NCBI RefSeq assembly: GCF_004005845.1
Contig: NZ_SADE01000001.1
Span: 1,674,001-1,738,000, forward strand
Reading direction: 5' to 3'
Length of the DNA stretch: 64,000 nt
DNA from: Hwanghaeella grinnelliae
GTDB taxonomy: Bacteria > Pseudomonadota > Alphaproteobacteria > UBA8366 > Aestuariispiraceae
Position 1 is the stretch's first letter. Each line of letters begins with the position of its first letter. The notes beneath the pieces are model-generated. The model did no database searches, was not told where the DNA came from, and was given only the letters and a program-made list of their open reading frames with translations. Made by a program: the position numbers and the translations under genes. Below are positions 32,920 to 42,066 of this stretch, piece after piece.

Positions 32920-33888
32920 CTATGGCAGCAGGATGAGGCTACCCGAGGTTTCCCCATCCTCCAGCTTTAGATGTGCTTTCGAGGCTTCCGCAAGTCGGAA
33001 TTCACCGCCTATGGCGGGAATTCCGTCGGCGCTCAGAGTGGCCAGAACCGCCGACGCCGCGGCAGAATAACGGCGCGGATCGGCCGCATAGGCGACCACG
33101 CTGTGCCGAGACAGGGAAAGGTTCCTGGCGGGCCCGATTTCGTCGATGTCCAAGGCAGGGATTGGGCCGGCCACCTGACCGATGCTCGCGACCATTCCGT
33201 AAGGTCGGACACATCGCATGGTTTTTTGCAGCATGTCACCACCGATGCCGTCGATCGCATAATGCACCCCCAGGCCATCCGTCAGGTTTGACACCTCGCC
33301 CGGAAGGTCCGCGTCCCGACCGACAATGAGGTGATCTGCGCCGTTTTGTGATGCGATCCGGGCCTTTTCCGGCGAACTGACGGTGCCGATGACGACGGCG
33401 CCCAGCCGCTTTGCCCATCGTGTGAGGGTCATTCCCAAGCCGCCCGCGGCCGAATGCACCAATAGGATGGTGTTTGCGTCCACCGGATACGTGGTCGTCA
33501 TAAGCATATGAGCGGTGAGGCCGCGAAGCATGGTGACCGCAGCCGGTTTCAGGTCGATATCGGCAGGCAGGGGAATGGCGCGCCATGCCGGAAGTAGACG
33601 TGTTGCCGCATAGGCGCCCGGCAAACCCGCATAGGACACCGTGTCACCGACAGACAAGGTGTCCACCCCATCGCCGATTGCTTCGACAATGCCCGATCCC
33701 TCGACGCCAGGGACAGCGGGCAAGGGCAGGGGATACAATCCCGTGCGGTGATAGATATCGACGAAATTGACCCCGATTGCCGCATGCCGCAGACGGATTT
33801 CCCCAGGGCCCGGGGGTTGGGGTTCATGTGGGGCAACCGTCAAACAATCGGGGCCGCCCGGCTTCGTAAATTGAATTTGGATGTCCAT
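32920..33888 (-). CDS. NADPH:quinone reductase-type MDR oxidoreductase
   Basis: 322 residues from the second ATG (33888), which has AAGGAG at six bases. Quinone-reductase branch of the MDR family: GVNFVDIYHRTGLYPLPLPAVPGVEGSGIVEAIGDGV, then HSAAGGLGMTLTRWAKRLGA (NADPH loop), and IDGIGGDMLQKTMRCVRPYGMVASIGQVAG. No zinc ligands, as usual in this branch. Reduces quinones or enones with NADPH. Divergent from a LysR regulator. Confidence 0.9.
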   Translation of the reverse strand: MDIQIQFTKPGGPDCLTVAPHEPQPPGPGEIRLRHAAIGVNFVDIYHRTGLYPLPLPAVPGVEGSGIVEAIGDGVDTLSVGDTVSYAGLPGAYAATRLLPAWRAIPLPADIDLKPAAVTMLRGLTAHMLMTTTYPVDANTILLVHSAAGGLGMTLTRWAKRLGAVVIGTVSSPEKARIASQNGADHLIVGRDADLPGEVSNLTDGLGVHYAIDGIGGDMLQKTMRCVRPYGMVASIGQVAGPIPALDIDEIGPARNLSLSRHSVVAYAADPRRYSAAASAVLATLSADGIPAIGGEFRLAEASKAHLKLEDGETSGSLILLP

Positions 33889-33939
33889 GGCCATCTCCTT
33901 GGTTTTGATGGGGGGTGATGGCGGGACTATGGGTGACGG

Positions 33940-33962
33940 ATCGATGTGAGAAAATTATCGAT
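33940..33962. promoter_or_regulatory. Candidate LysR box (ATCGAT-N11-ATCGAT)
   Basis: Two ATCGAT blocks flank 11 bases, which also gives the T-N11-A pattern of LysR sites. Lies between the divergent quinone reductase and LysR genes. Confidence 0.45.
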
Positions 33963-33992
33963 TTTTAAGCATTATATGTGAATAAATACCCA

Positions 33993-34850
33993 ATGGATTG
34001 GGACGACTTGAGATATTTTTCTGTGCTTGCGAAGCGCGGCAGCTTGTCGGGCGCGGCGCGCACGCTCGGTGTTGAGCATGCCACCGTCGCGCGGCGTATC
34101 GCAGGGCTGGAAGCCGACTTGCATGTGAAACTCGTCGACCGGCGCGGAAGGCGGATCCTTTTGACACCGGAAGGGGAAAGGATCGCCGCCGCGGCAGGCC
34201 GGATCGAAGACGAGGCGGCCTCGATTGAACGGCTCGCCGCCGGCGCACAAGCGCAGATCGCCGGAACGGTTTCCATCAGTGCCCCGCCATTGTTGGCCGC
34301 GGCACGTTTGGTGCGCCCATTGGCCGACATACGCAAAGCGCATCCCAAATTGACGATAAGGTTGGTCGGTGAGAACCGAAGTGCGCGTCTGGAAAAGAGG
34401 GAAGCCGATATCGCCATACGGCTGAGCCGCCCCGAATCCGGCGCACAGACGATCAGCAAGCTGGGCGAAATGCCGTTCAACCTCTATGCAAGCCTCCCCT
34501 ATTTACAGGCAACACGGCCGGAAGACTGGAGCTTCATCGGGTATGAGAGTCCGTTGGACCAGTCGCCGCCGCAGAAACGTCTTCGGCTTTTGGCCGGGCA
34601 ACGCCCTATTGGGCTGACGGCGAGCACGATCGAGATACAACTCAGCGCCGCCAAAGAGGGTTTCGGCGTGGCTTTCCTGCCTGATTTCGTCGCTGCCGGG
34701 GACGCGGAGCTCGCACGGGTCTTCCCCGAGGAGCCGCCGGTTATACGGGAAATTTGGCTGGTTGTGCACAACGACCTGAAAGATGCGCCGGCGGTGCGTA
34801 CTGTGCTGAATGCCTTGAAGGCGGCATTCGCGTCCACGCCTCGTATTTGA
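33993..34850 (+). CDS. LysR-family transcriptional regulator
   Basis: 285 residues from the ATG at 33993 (MDWDDLRYF, the normal family start); an in-frame GTG at 33978 is an alternative. N-terminal winged helix-turn-helix (LSGAARTLGVEHATVARRIAGLEADLHVKLVDR), then the substrate-binding domain (RLVGENRSARLEKREADIAIRLSRPESGAQ, AAKEGFGVAFLPDFVA). It probably controls the divergent quinone reductase gene. Confidence 0.9.
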   Translation: MDWDDLRYFSVLAKRGSLSGAARTLGVEHATVARRIAGLEADLHVKLVDRRGRRILLTPEGERIAAAAGRIEDEAASIERLAAGAQAQIAGTVSISAPPLLAAARLVRPLADIRKAHPKLTIRLVGENRSARLEKREADIAIRLSRPESGAQTISKLGEMPFNLYASLPYLQATRPEDWSFIGYESPLDQSPPQKRLRLLAGQRPIGLTASTIEIQLSAAKEGFGVAFLPDFVAAGDAELARVFPEEPPVIREIWLVVHNDLKDAPAVRTVLNALKAAFASTPRI

Positions 34851-34906
34851 CGTAAGGGGTTTTACCCTAGGAAAGGATGGATGTTCGCGGTCTTGCGGGC
34901 GCATCG

Positions 34907-35395
34907 TCAAACCGCTGTTGGGTCAACGTGATCCAGTTCGGTACAGTTGCTGTGTTCGCTCAACGCTTCGATGACGCGGCAATCCGAGATTTGACCGCCT
35001 GAGCATTGTTCGATCATCCGTTCCAATTCGCTCTTCAACGAGGTGAGGCGGCTTATCCGGTGCTCCACATTTTCAAGCTGTGCCCGGGCGATGGTGTCCG
35101 CCGCAATGCAGGAATGATCCGGCATGTTTGACAGGCTCAATAAATCGCGTACCGCGTCGATTGGAAACCCCAATCCGCGCGCATGCCGTATGAACAGCAG
35201 GCGATCCACATCGCTTTGACTGTATCGGCGTTGATTGCCGGCGGTGCGCGGCGGCGTGGGTAAAAGCCCGATCTGTTCGTAGTAGCGGATCGTCTGCACC
35301 TTGCAGTCTGCGGCGTCCGCAACGCGGCCAATCGTCAGGTCCCGTATCGGTCGTTCCTTCGCGGCAGGTTCTTCGAGAACTTTTTCGCCTGACAT
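34907..35395 (-). CDS. MerR-family metal-responsive regulator (CadR/ZntR-like)
   Basis: 162 residues. MerR DNA-binding domain at about 20-88 (LTIGRVADAADCKVQTIRYYEQIGLLPTP, RRYSQSDVDRLLFIRHARGLGF), dimer helix, and a Cys-rich metal end: Cys96 in DHSCIAADTI, Cys131 and Cys139 in EQCSGGQISDCRVIEAL, and Cys151. This pattern fits a divalent-metal sensor of the CadR/PbrR type. Divergent from the CDF transporter, with a canonical MerR operator between them. Confidence 0.9.
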   Translation of the reverse strand: MSGEKVLEEPAAKERPIRDLTIGRVADAADCKVQTIRYYEQIGLLPTPPRTAGNQRRYSQSDVDRLLFIRHARGLGFPIDAVRDLLSLSNMPDHSCIAADTIARAQLENVEHRISRLTSLKSELERMIEQCSGGQISDCRVIEALSEHSNCTELDHVDPTAV

Positions 35396-35407
35396 GCGTT
35401 TTACCCC

Positions 35408-35438
35408 TTGAAGCTACAGTTACTGTAGACATTAGGTT
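35408..35438 (+). promoter_or_regulatory. MerR-type promoter and operator for the CDF gene
   Basis: TTGAAG (35408-35413) and TAGGTT (35433-35438) are separated by 19 bases, the over-long spacer typical of MerR promoters. The spacer holds the perfect palindrome CTACAGTTACTGTAG (35414-35428). Only the metal-bound regulator should realign these elements. Confidence 0.85.
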
Positions 35439-35479
35439 TAGGGTGTCGGTAATTTCAAGACGCTGAGGAGAATTCGATC

Positions 35480-36109
35480 ATGGGTGCCTGTTGCGGCGGC
35501 GACGCAAAATTCGACGGTCTTTCAAAGGGATACCGTCGGGCCTTGTGGGCCGTGATTGCGATCAATGGGGGCATGTTCTTCGTTGAAATGGCCGCGGGCG
35601 CCCTGGCCGGGTCCCAGGCCTTGCAGGCCGATGCCTTAGATTTCCTGGGTGACAGCCTGACCTACGGTATCAGCCTCGCCGTTATCGGGATGTCCTTGCG
35701 TGTCCGCGCGACGGCCGCGCTGTTCAAGGGCGTCAGCCTGGCCTTGATGGGGCTGTGGGTCTTCGGGTCGACCCTATACCACACCCTGATCCTGGGGGTG
35801 CCGAACGCGCCCGTGATGGGGGCGATTGGCTTCCTCGCCCTGGCAGCGAACCTCACCAGCGTGCTGATCCTGATGAAATATCGCGATGGAGATGCGAATG
35901 TGCGTTCCGTCTGGCTGTGCAGCCGGAATGACGCCATTGGCAATGTCGCGGTGATGGCCGCGGCCGGCGGTGTCGCGCTGACCGGGACTGCCTGGCCCGA
36001 CATCGCCGTTGCCGGTTTGATGGCTGGTCTGTTTCTTTGGTCCGCCTTCCATATCCTGGTGCAAGCCGTTCGGGAACGGCGACACGAAGAAGTGGCGGCC
36101 GCGGAATAG
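35480..36109 (+). CDS. Short CDF-family cation transporter
   Basis: 209 residues, about six membrane segments, with GAGGAG upstream of the ATG. Starts MGACCGG, a Cys-rich tip, then ALQADALDFLGDSLTYGISL and RSVWLCSRNDAIGNVAVMAAAG, the two metal-site helices of the CDF family. The usual about 90-residue cytoplasmic dimer domain is absent, as in other MerR-linked short CDF proteins. It exports a divalent metal (Zn, Cd or Pb are candidates) in exchange for protons. Confidence 0.88.
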   Translation: MGACCGGDAKFDGLSKGYRRALWAVIAINGGMFFVEMAAGALAGSQALQADALDFLGDSLTYGISLAVIGMSLRVRATAALFKGVSLALMGLWVFGSTLYHTLILGVPNAPVMGAIGFLALAANLTSVLILMKYRDGDANVRSVWLCSRNDAIGNVAVMAAAGGVALTGTAWPDIAVAGLMAGLFLWSAFHILVQAVRERRHEEVAAAE

Positions 36110-36164
36110 GATAGGGCCGCTTTTCCATCTCCCTCAGCCCGGGTGACTCTGCTAAGCCCTAACC

Positions 36165-36875
36165 ATGGAATGGCGGGACGACGGCATCATCCTGAATGTC
36201 AGGAAACATGGCGAGAGCGGGGCGATTGTCTCGCTGCTCACCCGTGCGCATGGCCGTTATGCCGGCTTGGTTCGGGGCGGGCGGTCGTCGCGTCTTCGCG
36301 GTATTCTGCAGCCCGGCAATCTGATCCGCGCTGATTGGCGGGCGCGATTGGTCGAGCATTTGGGCAATATGACCGTGGAACCTCTGGAAAGCCGGGTGGC
36401 GCCCTTGTTGATTCATCCCGGCCGACTGGCAGCGCTTACCTCGGCCTGCGCCATCCTGGAAGCCGCCTTGCCGGAGCGCCAAGCCGCGCCGGAGATGTTC
36501 GACCTGATGGATCTGCTGACCCGACATCTGGGCGATGACGACTGGGCCGCGACCTATGTGCGCTGGGAAGCGGCGATGCTGACCGCGCTGGGCTTCGGCC
36601 TGGACCTGACCGCCTGTGCCGCGACCGGGGTGACGGATAACCTAACCTATGTATCGCCTAAAACGGCACGCGCCGTTTCCGAAGAGGCGGCGGGCCCGTA
36701 CAAGGAACGCCTGTTGCCGCTGCCTCCCTTCCTACTGGAGGACGCGGATGACGGAAGGGTGCCCGACGCCGACGAGATCCGCGATGGACTGCGCCTGACA
36801 GGCTTTTTCCTGGACCAGATGGTGATGGGCCCCGCCGGCAAGCATTTGCCGGATGAACGCGGACGGATTTTCTAA
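36165..36875 (+). CDS. recO: DNA repair protein RecO
   Basis: 236 residues, normal length. N-terminal OB fold (MEWRDDGIILNVRKHGESGAIVSLLTRAHGRYAGLVRGGRSSRLRG is the family pattern), then a helical domain with RWEAAMLTALGFGLDLTACAATG and LRLTGFFLDQMV. RecO loads RecA with RecR on SSB-coated DNA. The zinc Cys set of some RecO proteins is reduced to a single Cys here. Stands between the CDF gene and the convergent metzincin gene. Confidence 0.93.
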   Translation: MEWRDDGIILNVRKHGESGAIVSLLTRAHGRYAGLVRGGRSSRLRGILQPGNLIRADWRARLVEHLGNMTVEPLESRVAPLLIHPGRLAALTSACAILEAALPERQAAPEMFDLMDLLTRHLGDDDWAATYVRWEAAMLTALGFGLDLTACAATGVTDNLTYVSPKTARAVSEEAAGPYKERLLPLPPFLLEDADDGRVPDADEIRDGLRLTGFFLDQMVMGPAGKHLPDERGRIF

Positions 36876-36924
36876 AACAAATAACGAACGATGTTTTCCG
36901 ACCTGATGTCTTAACGCCCGATGA

Positions 36925-37719
36925 TCAAGCCAGTTCAAATGGCGCGATGATTGGCGGTGTGGAACTGAAGGGCCTCATCAATCTAATAGGGGTTCCATTG
37001 ATGTTTGTGATCTCACCTTTCCAAACACCTTCATACAAGGTTCTCAGATCGGCCTTGTCCTCTGCAGTCAGGACGCTGTCGGAACCGTAGTTCATAATTG
37101 AGAACCGCTTGTGAGTTCCGAAAATTTCACTAGGCCATGCAGTCTCACTGACATTTGCAAAAAAATGGCGAAGTCCGAACACATGGCCAAGTTCATGGAT
37201 CATCGTCTCCACCTGCTCTTGTCGGCTTTGCTGGAACATTTGCGGGTAAAGAACCAGCTCATGACGTCCACCGTCTGGAAAGAATGCGCTGGCAAGCACG
37301 CATCCATTGATGTCGCAATCGTCGGCAGTCCGCATAACGACTTCAAAATCGGATCGATCGGACCGTTCCGAAAAGCGCACCGGAACGGCATCACCCCATA
37401 GGGTCAGCGCTTCGGCCATCAATGTCCGGATGTAGTTTTTTGCCCCATCAGGATCAATGAAGGCGCTCATTGAACGGTCCTGAAAACGCCAACGCAGTGT
37501 CGTATTTCGAGCCCACAGGGGAACGAATCCTTCAGACGCGTCAACTACGATCTCCAGTGGCGAACGTCCCTCGGGGCTTGCCTGGCCGAGTTTGTCTGTT
37601 GCACAGACATGGTTCTTGGATCGACCATAGAGATGAATATGCGGTGCGCGGGCCTTCCCGGCTTCTTGAGAGTCCATCAACAAGATTGCTTTGTCCGGCA
37701 ACTGACCTTTTCGTGACAT
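36925..37719 (-). CDS. Matrixin-like metzincin metalloprotease without signal peptide
   Basis: 264 residues; AAGGAG lies six bases before the ATG. Zinc motif HELGHVFGLRH (175-185) is the full HExxHxxGxxH, and the Met-turn is IMNYG (208-212). Upstream, LRWRFQDRSMSAF and ALTLWGDAVPVRFSERSDRSDFEVVM give the usual metzincin upper domain. Residues 1-55 form an uncharacterised polar extension with no signal peptide or clear propeptide Cys switch, though a Cys stands at 39. Substrate unknown. Either it acts in the cytoplasm or it leaves by a signal-less secretion route. Confidence 0.8.
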   Translation of the reverse strand: MSRKGQLPDKAILLMDSQEAGKARAPHIHLYGRSKNHVCATDKLGQASPEGRSPLEIVVDASEGFVPLWARNTTLRWRFQDRSMSAFIDPDGAKNYIRTLMAEALTLWGDAVPVRFSERSDRSDFEVVMRTADDCDINGCVLASAFFPDGGRHELVLYPQMFQQSRQEQVETMIHELGHVFGLRHFFANVSETAWPSEIFGTHKRFSIMNYGSDSVLTAEDKADLRTLYEGVWKGEITNINGTPIRLMRPFSSTPPIIAPFELA

Positions 37720-38061
37720 CGTTTTCTCCTTTTCACGGTTGGTTCAAGTTCATGGCTGCATACCCAACGGCACGGCATCGATTTCCAAAATCACGTTCTC
37801 AACCGTGACCCCTGGCGTTGAAAAATCTTCTCAACTGACAAGGCGTTTTGAAGCAACCTCAAATTACATTTCGAAACAAATAATAACATTTAGCTGTTTA
37901 GATTACCAGGATACCGTTCTTGGATATCCCACTTCCTGAAGGTCTGGTGGCCGCCAAATGCAAGGATCGATGAAATAGTATGGAGATTGGATTCGAGACG
38001 TCGGTTCGGAGTTGCTCAGCCCCGCCGCGCTAAATACAATATCTGGTAGGGAGTTTGTATC
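37720..38061. other. 342-base intergenic region between the metzincin gene and parC
   Basis: Holds both divergent promoters. A 9-base inverted repeat, TCACGGTTG (37733-37741) and CAACCGTGA (37800-37808), lies just before the metzincin start and could fold its leader. A stretch around 37860-37905 is AT-rich. The parC ribosome site GGTAGGGAG ends the region. No other gene seen. Confidence 0.45.
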
Positions 38062-40290
38062 ATGAGCACATCATCTGAACCTGCAGCTGAAGTTAAGATC
38101 ACCCCGCTCGCGGATGCCTTGTCCGAGCGGTATCTGGCTTACGCGCTGTCCACCATCACGTCCCGGTCGCTGCCCGATGTGCGCGACGGGCTGAAGCCCG
38201 TGCATCGGCGCCTGCTGCATGCGATGCGGGAATTGAAGCTCAATCCGGATACCGGGTACAAGAAATGCGCCCGCATCGTTGGGGACGTCATGGGTAAATA
38301 TCACCCCCATGGCGACCAGGCGATCTATGACGCGATGGTGCGTCTAGCCCAGGAATTCGCGGTCCGGTATCCGCTGGTCGACGGGCAGGGTAATTTCGGC
38401 AATATCGACGGCGATAACGCGGCGGCCATGCGCTACACCGAAGCGCGCATGACCGAGGTCGCGCGGCTGCTGCTGGAAGGGATCGACGAGAACGCGGTCG
38501 ACTTCCGTTCGACCTATGACGGTGAGGGTGAGGAACCGGTGGTTCTTCCCTCCGCCTTCCCGAATCTGCTGGCGAATGGCTCGTCGGGCATCGCGGTCGG
38601 CATGGCGACCAGCATCCCGCCGCATAACGTGGCTGAGTTGTGTGACGCGCTGCAGCACCTGATCAAATCGCCGAACGCGACCTTCGAAAAACTTGTTGAA
38701 CTGGTCCCGGGCCCTGATTTCCCGACCGGTGGTATTTTGTGCGAAGACCGCGCGACGGTCTTGGAGGCCTATCGCACCGGTAAGGGCAGCTTCCGCATGC
38801 GCGCCCGGTGGGAGGTCGAAAAGCTGAAGGGCGGGCTGTGGCAGGTTGTGGTCACGGAAGTCCCCTATCAAGTTCAAAAGGCGAAACTGATTGAACGCAT
38901 TGCCGATCTGATCCAATTGCGGAAAATTCCGGCGTTGGGGGATATCCGCGACGAGTCGGCGGAAGACGTCCGAATCGTCCTGGAACCGAAATCGCGCAAT
39001 GTGGAACCGGATGTGCTGATGGAAGCGCTGTTCCGGGCGAGTGATCTGGAAGCGCGCTTCTCCCTGAACCTCAATGTTCTGACCGAAAAGGGGAAGGTGC
39101 CTCAGGTGCTCGACCTGCGGGCGACGCTTTGGGAATACCTGAACCATCGGCGTGACGTACTGCTGCGGCGGAGCAACTACCGCCTGGACCAGATCGCCCG
39201 GCGGCTGGAAATCCTGGAAGGCTATCTGGTCTGCTATCTCAATCTGGATGAGGTCATCCGCATCATCCGGGAGGAGGACGAGCCGAAGCAGAGCTTGATC
39301 AAGACCTTCAACCTGACCGACCTGCAGGCGGAATCGATCCTGAACATGCGGTTGCGGTCGCTGCGCAAGCTGGAAGAACTGGAAATTCGCAGCGAGCATG
39401 ACAAGCTGACGGCGGAACAGACGGAATTGCGGACCCTTGTCGGAGACGAGGAGCTGCAGTGGAAGTCCATCTCCACGGAACTCGGCAAGCTGAAGAAGAC
39501 CTTCGCGAAGGACACCCCGCTTGGCCGCCGCCGCACGGATATCGGTGAGGCGCCGACCGCCGTCGTCGTGCCCTTGGAAGCGATGATCGAACGCGAACCG
39601 GTGACCGTGGTCCTGTCGGCCAAGGGCTGGGTCCGGGGTATGAAGGGGCATCTGGGCGAGGATGCCGACATCAAGTTCAAGGAAGGCGATGGCCCGCGCT
39701 TCCAGATGCATGCGCAAACCACGGACAAACTGCTGATTTTTGCGACCAACGGCCGGTTCTACACCATCGGCGTGGACAAACTGCCGGGCGGGCGCGGCCA
39801 TGGTGAACCGCTGCGTCTTCAGCTCGACCTGAAGAATGATCAGGACATCGTCAACATCATGATCTATGCACCGGACCGGCGCCTTCTTGTCGCCAGTTCC
39901 GATGGCCGCGGCTTCCTGGTCGAGGAGAACGAGGTCGTTGCCCAAACCCGGAGCGGCAAGCAGGTTCTAAACGTCGCCGGGGATGCGGAGGCAGCGGTCT
40001 GCACGCCGGCCGAAGGCAATATGGTGGCGGTGATCGGCGACAACAGGAAACTGCTGGTCTTCGGCATAGAGGATATGCCGGTGATGACCCGGGGACGCGG
40101 TGTTATTCTGCAAAAATACCGCGACGGCGGCATGAGCGACGTAAAAGTCTTCAAGCGCGAAGAAGGCCTGACTTGGAAATCCGGTGACCGGACGCGGACC
40201 CAGACCGACTTGGTCGGTTGGGAAGGGAAACGCGCCCAGGCGGGGCGGATGCCGCCCGCCGGCTTCCCGCGGTCGAATAAATTCTCCTGA
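38062..40290 (+). CDS. parC: DNA topoisomerase IV subunit A
   Basis: 742 residues, usual ParC length. Breakage-reunion domain with [11 protein letters not shown] (81-91), the active-site Tyr125 in [10 protein letters not shown], and [17 protein letters not shown]; a coiled region follows, then the C-terminal beta-pinwheel (about 500-720; [42 protein letters not shown]). With ParE it decatenates chromosomes. In the quinolone-pocket region the residue matching E. coli Ser80 is Gln86 and that matching Glu84 is Asp90, as in many alphaproteobacteria. parE is not in the window. Confidence 0.96.
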   Translation: MSTSSEPAAEVKITPLADALSERYLAYALSTITSRSLPDVRDGLKPVHRRLLHAMRELKLNPDTGYKKCARIVGDVMGKYHPHGDQAIYDAMVRLAQEFAVRYPLVDGQGNFGNIDGDNAAAMRYTEARMTEVARLLLEGIDENAVDFRSTYDGEGEEPVVLPSAFPNLLANGSSGIAVGMATSIPPHNVAELCDALQHLIKSPNATFEKLVELVPGPDFPTGGILCEDRATVLEAYRTGKGSFRMRARWEVEKLKGGLWQVVVTEVPYQVQKAKLIERIADLIQLRKIPALGDIRDESAEDVRIVLEPKSRNVEPDVLMEALFRASDLEARFSLNLNVLTEKGKVPQVLDLRATLWEYLNHRRDVLLRRSNYRLDQIARRLEILEGYLVCYLNLDEVIRIIREEDEPKQSLIKTFNLTDLQAESILNMRLRSLRKLEELEIRSEHDKLTAEQTELRTLVGDEELQWKSISTELGKLKKTFAKDTPLGRRRTDIGEAPTAVVVPLEAMIEREPVTVVLSAKGWVRGMKGHLGEDADIKFKEGDGPRFQMHAQTTDKLLIFATNGRFYTIGVDKLPGGRGHGEPLRLQLDLKNDQDIVNIMIYAPDRRLLVASSDGRGFLVEENEVVAQTRSGKQVLNVAGDAEAAVCTPAEGNMVAVIGDNRKLLVFGIEDMPVMTRGRGVILQKYRDGGMSDVKVFKREEGLTWKSGDRTRTQTDLVGWEGKRAQAGRMPPAGFPRSNKFS

Positions 40291-40394
40291 CGACCGGTAC
40301 GTCGAAAGGAAATTTGATGGATATTTTTTGTTTTCCAGGCCTGTTTTGATCGTATAAACGACTCTCGTAGCGATTTTTCATTGTGGGGGTAAGC

Positions 40395-40820
40395 ATGCGG
40401 TCATTCATCGTTCTTGTATCTACGGCACTATTGTTGACGGGGTGTGCGACTTGGTCATCGACCAGTGTCGACAAGCCGGATGCACCTGCGAAGCAGCAGG
40501 TGTCCACGACCCAGCAGGCATCCACGACAGCCGGGGCCGAGACGACCGCGACGAAAGCGCCCGAAGATATCATCGTCACCGATGAGGACATCACGGATCG
40601 CGCTTATGAATCGCTGGGCGACATCACTGCGACGGTGAACAAGACGACAATATTCAACGCTGACCCGACGCCTGAAATGGTTGAGGTGGAATTGCGTGAA
40701 AAGGCGGCAGAGCTCGGGGCGGACGCGGTTGTTCTGGTGCGCTATGGCAATGCCGGGGTCAGCCTGTTCAGTTGGGGCTCGCTTGAAGGGAAGGGCCGAG
40801 CCGTCCGCTTCGTGGAGTGA
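40395..40820 (+). CDS. Small outer-membrane-type lipoprotein
   Basis: 141 residues from the ATG at 40395 (GGGGG upstream). Lipobox LLLTGC, so Cys near residue 17 is the lipidation site. A Thr/Ala/Gln-rich linker (about 20-55) is followed by a compact domain: YESLGDITATVNKTTIFNADPTPEMVEVELREKAAELGADAVVLVRYG...GRAVRF, similar to the YbjQ/DUF4156-type fold. Function unknown. Coupled to the next lipoprotein gene. Confidence 0.75.
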   Translation: MRSFIVLVSTALLLTGCATWSSTSVDKPDAPAKQQVSTTQQASTTAGAETTATKAPEDIIVTDEDITDRAYESLGDITATVNKTTIFNADPTPEMVEVELREKAAELGADAVVLVRYGNAGVSLFSWGSLEGKGRAVRFVE

Positions 40821-40822
40821 AC

Positions 40823-41218
40823 GTGACACGGGCTGTGGCTTTTGCCGTCGCAGCAACGATGCTTGTGGCTTGCGCCCGAAACGCGCCTGCGTTGCCGAAG
40901 GATTCTTCCTCGATCAACGCTGAGGGCTCCCTCTCGACCGAAGATTTTTCCGACGCCGACATCGCCATGAGTTGCGAGCAAATTGACGTGGAACAAGACC
41001 GTATCCGCACTGATGCAGCCGCATATGGTCAGGAAATTGCGAAAAACCGGGGCCAGAACCAGGCGGCGGGATATGTGGCGGGGGTATTGTTTCCCCCGGC
41101 GCTTCTGGCCACGGTTCACAATGACGCCGAGAAAGCCGAACTGGATGCTTTGCAGGCGCGGTTTGATGTGATCCAAGCGTTGAAACGCGTGAAGAACTGC
41201 CCCTCCAAACTGACCTGA
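40823..41218 (+). CDS. Small lipoprotein
   Basis: 131 residues from the GTG at 40823, chosen because GGAG lies five bases upstream; a GTG at 40817 overlapping the previous stop is possible. Signal peptide with lipobox MLVAC. The mature part has a Ser-rich stretch, then helices (MSCEQIDVEQDRIRTDAAAYGQEIAKNR), a glycine-containing hydrophobic hairpin (AAGYVAGVLFPPALLATVH) and a second helix (AELDALQARFDVIQALKRV). Similar helix-hairpin-helix lipoproteins are common and uncharacterised. Confidence 0.7.
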   Translation: MTRAVAFAVAATMLVACARNAPALPKDSSSINAEGSLSTEDFSDADIAMSCEQIDVEQDRIRTDAAAYGQEIAKNRGQNQAAGYVAGVLFPPALLATVHNDAEKAELDALQARFDVIQALKRVKNCPSKLT

Positions 41219-41555
41219 CCTGCTAATTCTTAGGACGCTCCGGCCGGCTTGATAACAAGGGGGCGGAAAGGCGATCTATCGAATCCCGAAGTATGATTTC
41301 GGGTTTCTATTGGCGCGTCAGTCGAATCCGATTTTAAAACGACTGGTGCGTTTTCGTTGGACGTACTTGTAGGTCTTGGGACGCGGATCCGTAGGAACTG
41401 TCTTATGGTGGCCGTCGGGTTTTACCGGACTTCGGTTCGGGCGCTATACTGTCATGCAAGTTACATCCAATGACGTCAAAATAGTGCTGTCGGCGTAGGA
41501 ACAGAATGTTCCGCCGAGCGGGACGCCGTCAGTTACCTACGAATGAGGGGTTCGT
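41219..41555. other. 337-base intergenic region
   Basis: Contains the terminator at 41285-41311 and, further on, the unrecognised promoter of the NTF2-like gene. No convincing small gene or RNA seen. Confidence 0.4.
41285..41311 (+). terminator. Terminator of the lipoprotein pair
   Basis: CCCGAA (41285-41290) and TTCGGG (41298-41303) form a stem with a seven-base loop, followed by TTTCTATT. Confidence 0.65.
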
Positions 41556-41987
41556 ATGAATTTGATATCCGGAGACGAGGAAAATGTCTTCCGCCGTCTT
41601 ATTGAGGCGTATTTCGGCTGTTTCATGCGGCACGACCTTGTCGGGCTTCGTGCCTTGCATGTGACGGATGGCGATTTCATCCATTTCGATCATGAATATG
41701 ACCGTGACTCATTGGGGCTTGCGGATTTCTTGAAGAACGCAAAGCGCGGTTTCGAGCAACGCGCGACGGCTGGCAGCGATTATGCGCCGATCGAGATCCT
41801 GGATTTCCGGGCCTATGCGGATCACTCCGCGGCATTGTTGGTTGCCGCGTTACGGAAACAGCATTTATCCAACGGCTATCTTCGCGCGACCTTCGTCTTG
41901 TCTAAGGAACGCGGCGCCTGGCGCTTTCGGCATGTCCATTTCTCCCAAGATCCGAACACTCTTGCTGAACTGGCTGTTGCGTCCTGA
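41556..41987 (+). CDS. SnoaL/NTF2-like (DUF4440-type) protein
   Basis: 143 residues with GAGGGG before the ATG. NTF2-like pattern: FRRLIEAYFGCFMRHDLVGLRALHVTDGDFIHFDHEYDRDSLG (cone-forming helix and strand), then IEILDFRAYADHSAALLVAAL and ATFVLSKERGAWRFRHVHFS, the last being the typical terminal strand pair. These proteins bind small ligands or act as ketosteroid-isomerase-like enzymes. Followed by a cupin gene 79 bases downstream; a functional link is unproven. Confidence 0.75.
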   Translation: MNLISGDEENVFRRLIEAYFGCFMRHDLVGLRALHVTDGDFIHFDHEYDRDSLGLADFLKNAKRGFEQRATAGSDYAPIEILDFRAYADHSAALLVAALRKQHLSNGYLRATFVLSKERGAWRFRHVHFSQDPNTLAELAVAS

Positions 41988-42066
41988 CGTAATCCGGCCC
42001 TAGCCTGTTAAATCGATAAAGGCGGCCGGGTGTCTACCGGCCCGAAAACAGGCAGGAGGATGCGCC

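Noticed and set aside
38281-38340. Quinolone-resistance mutation in ParC (Gln at the Ser80 position, Asp at Glu84)
   Set aside because: These residues are, from memory, normal in alphaproteobacterial ParC and cannot be called acquired changes.
38344-39945. Minus-strand 533-codon open frame
   Set aside because: Lies wholly inside parC on the other strand; composition typical of a high-GC antisense shadow.
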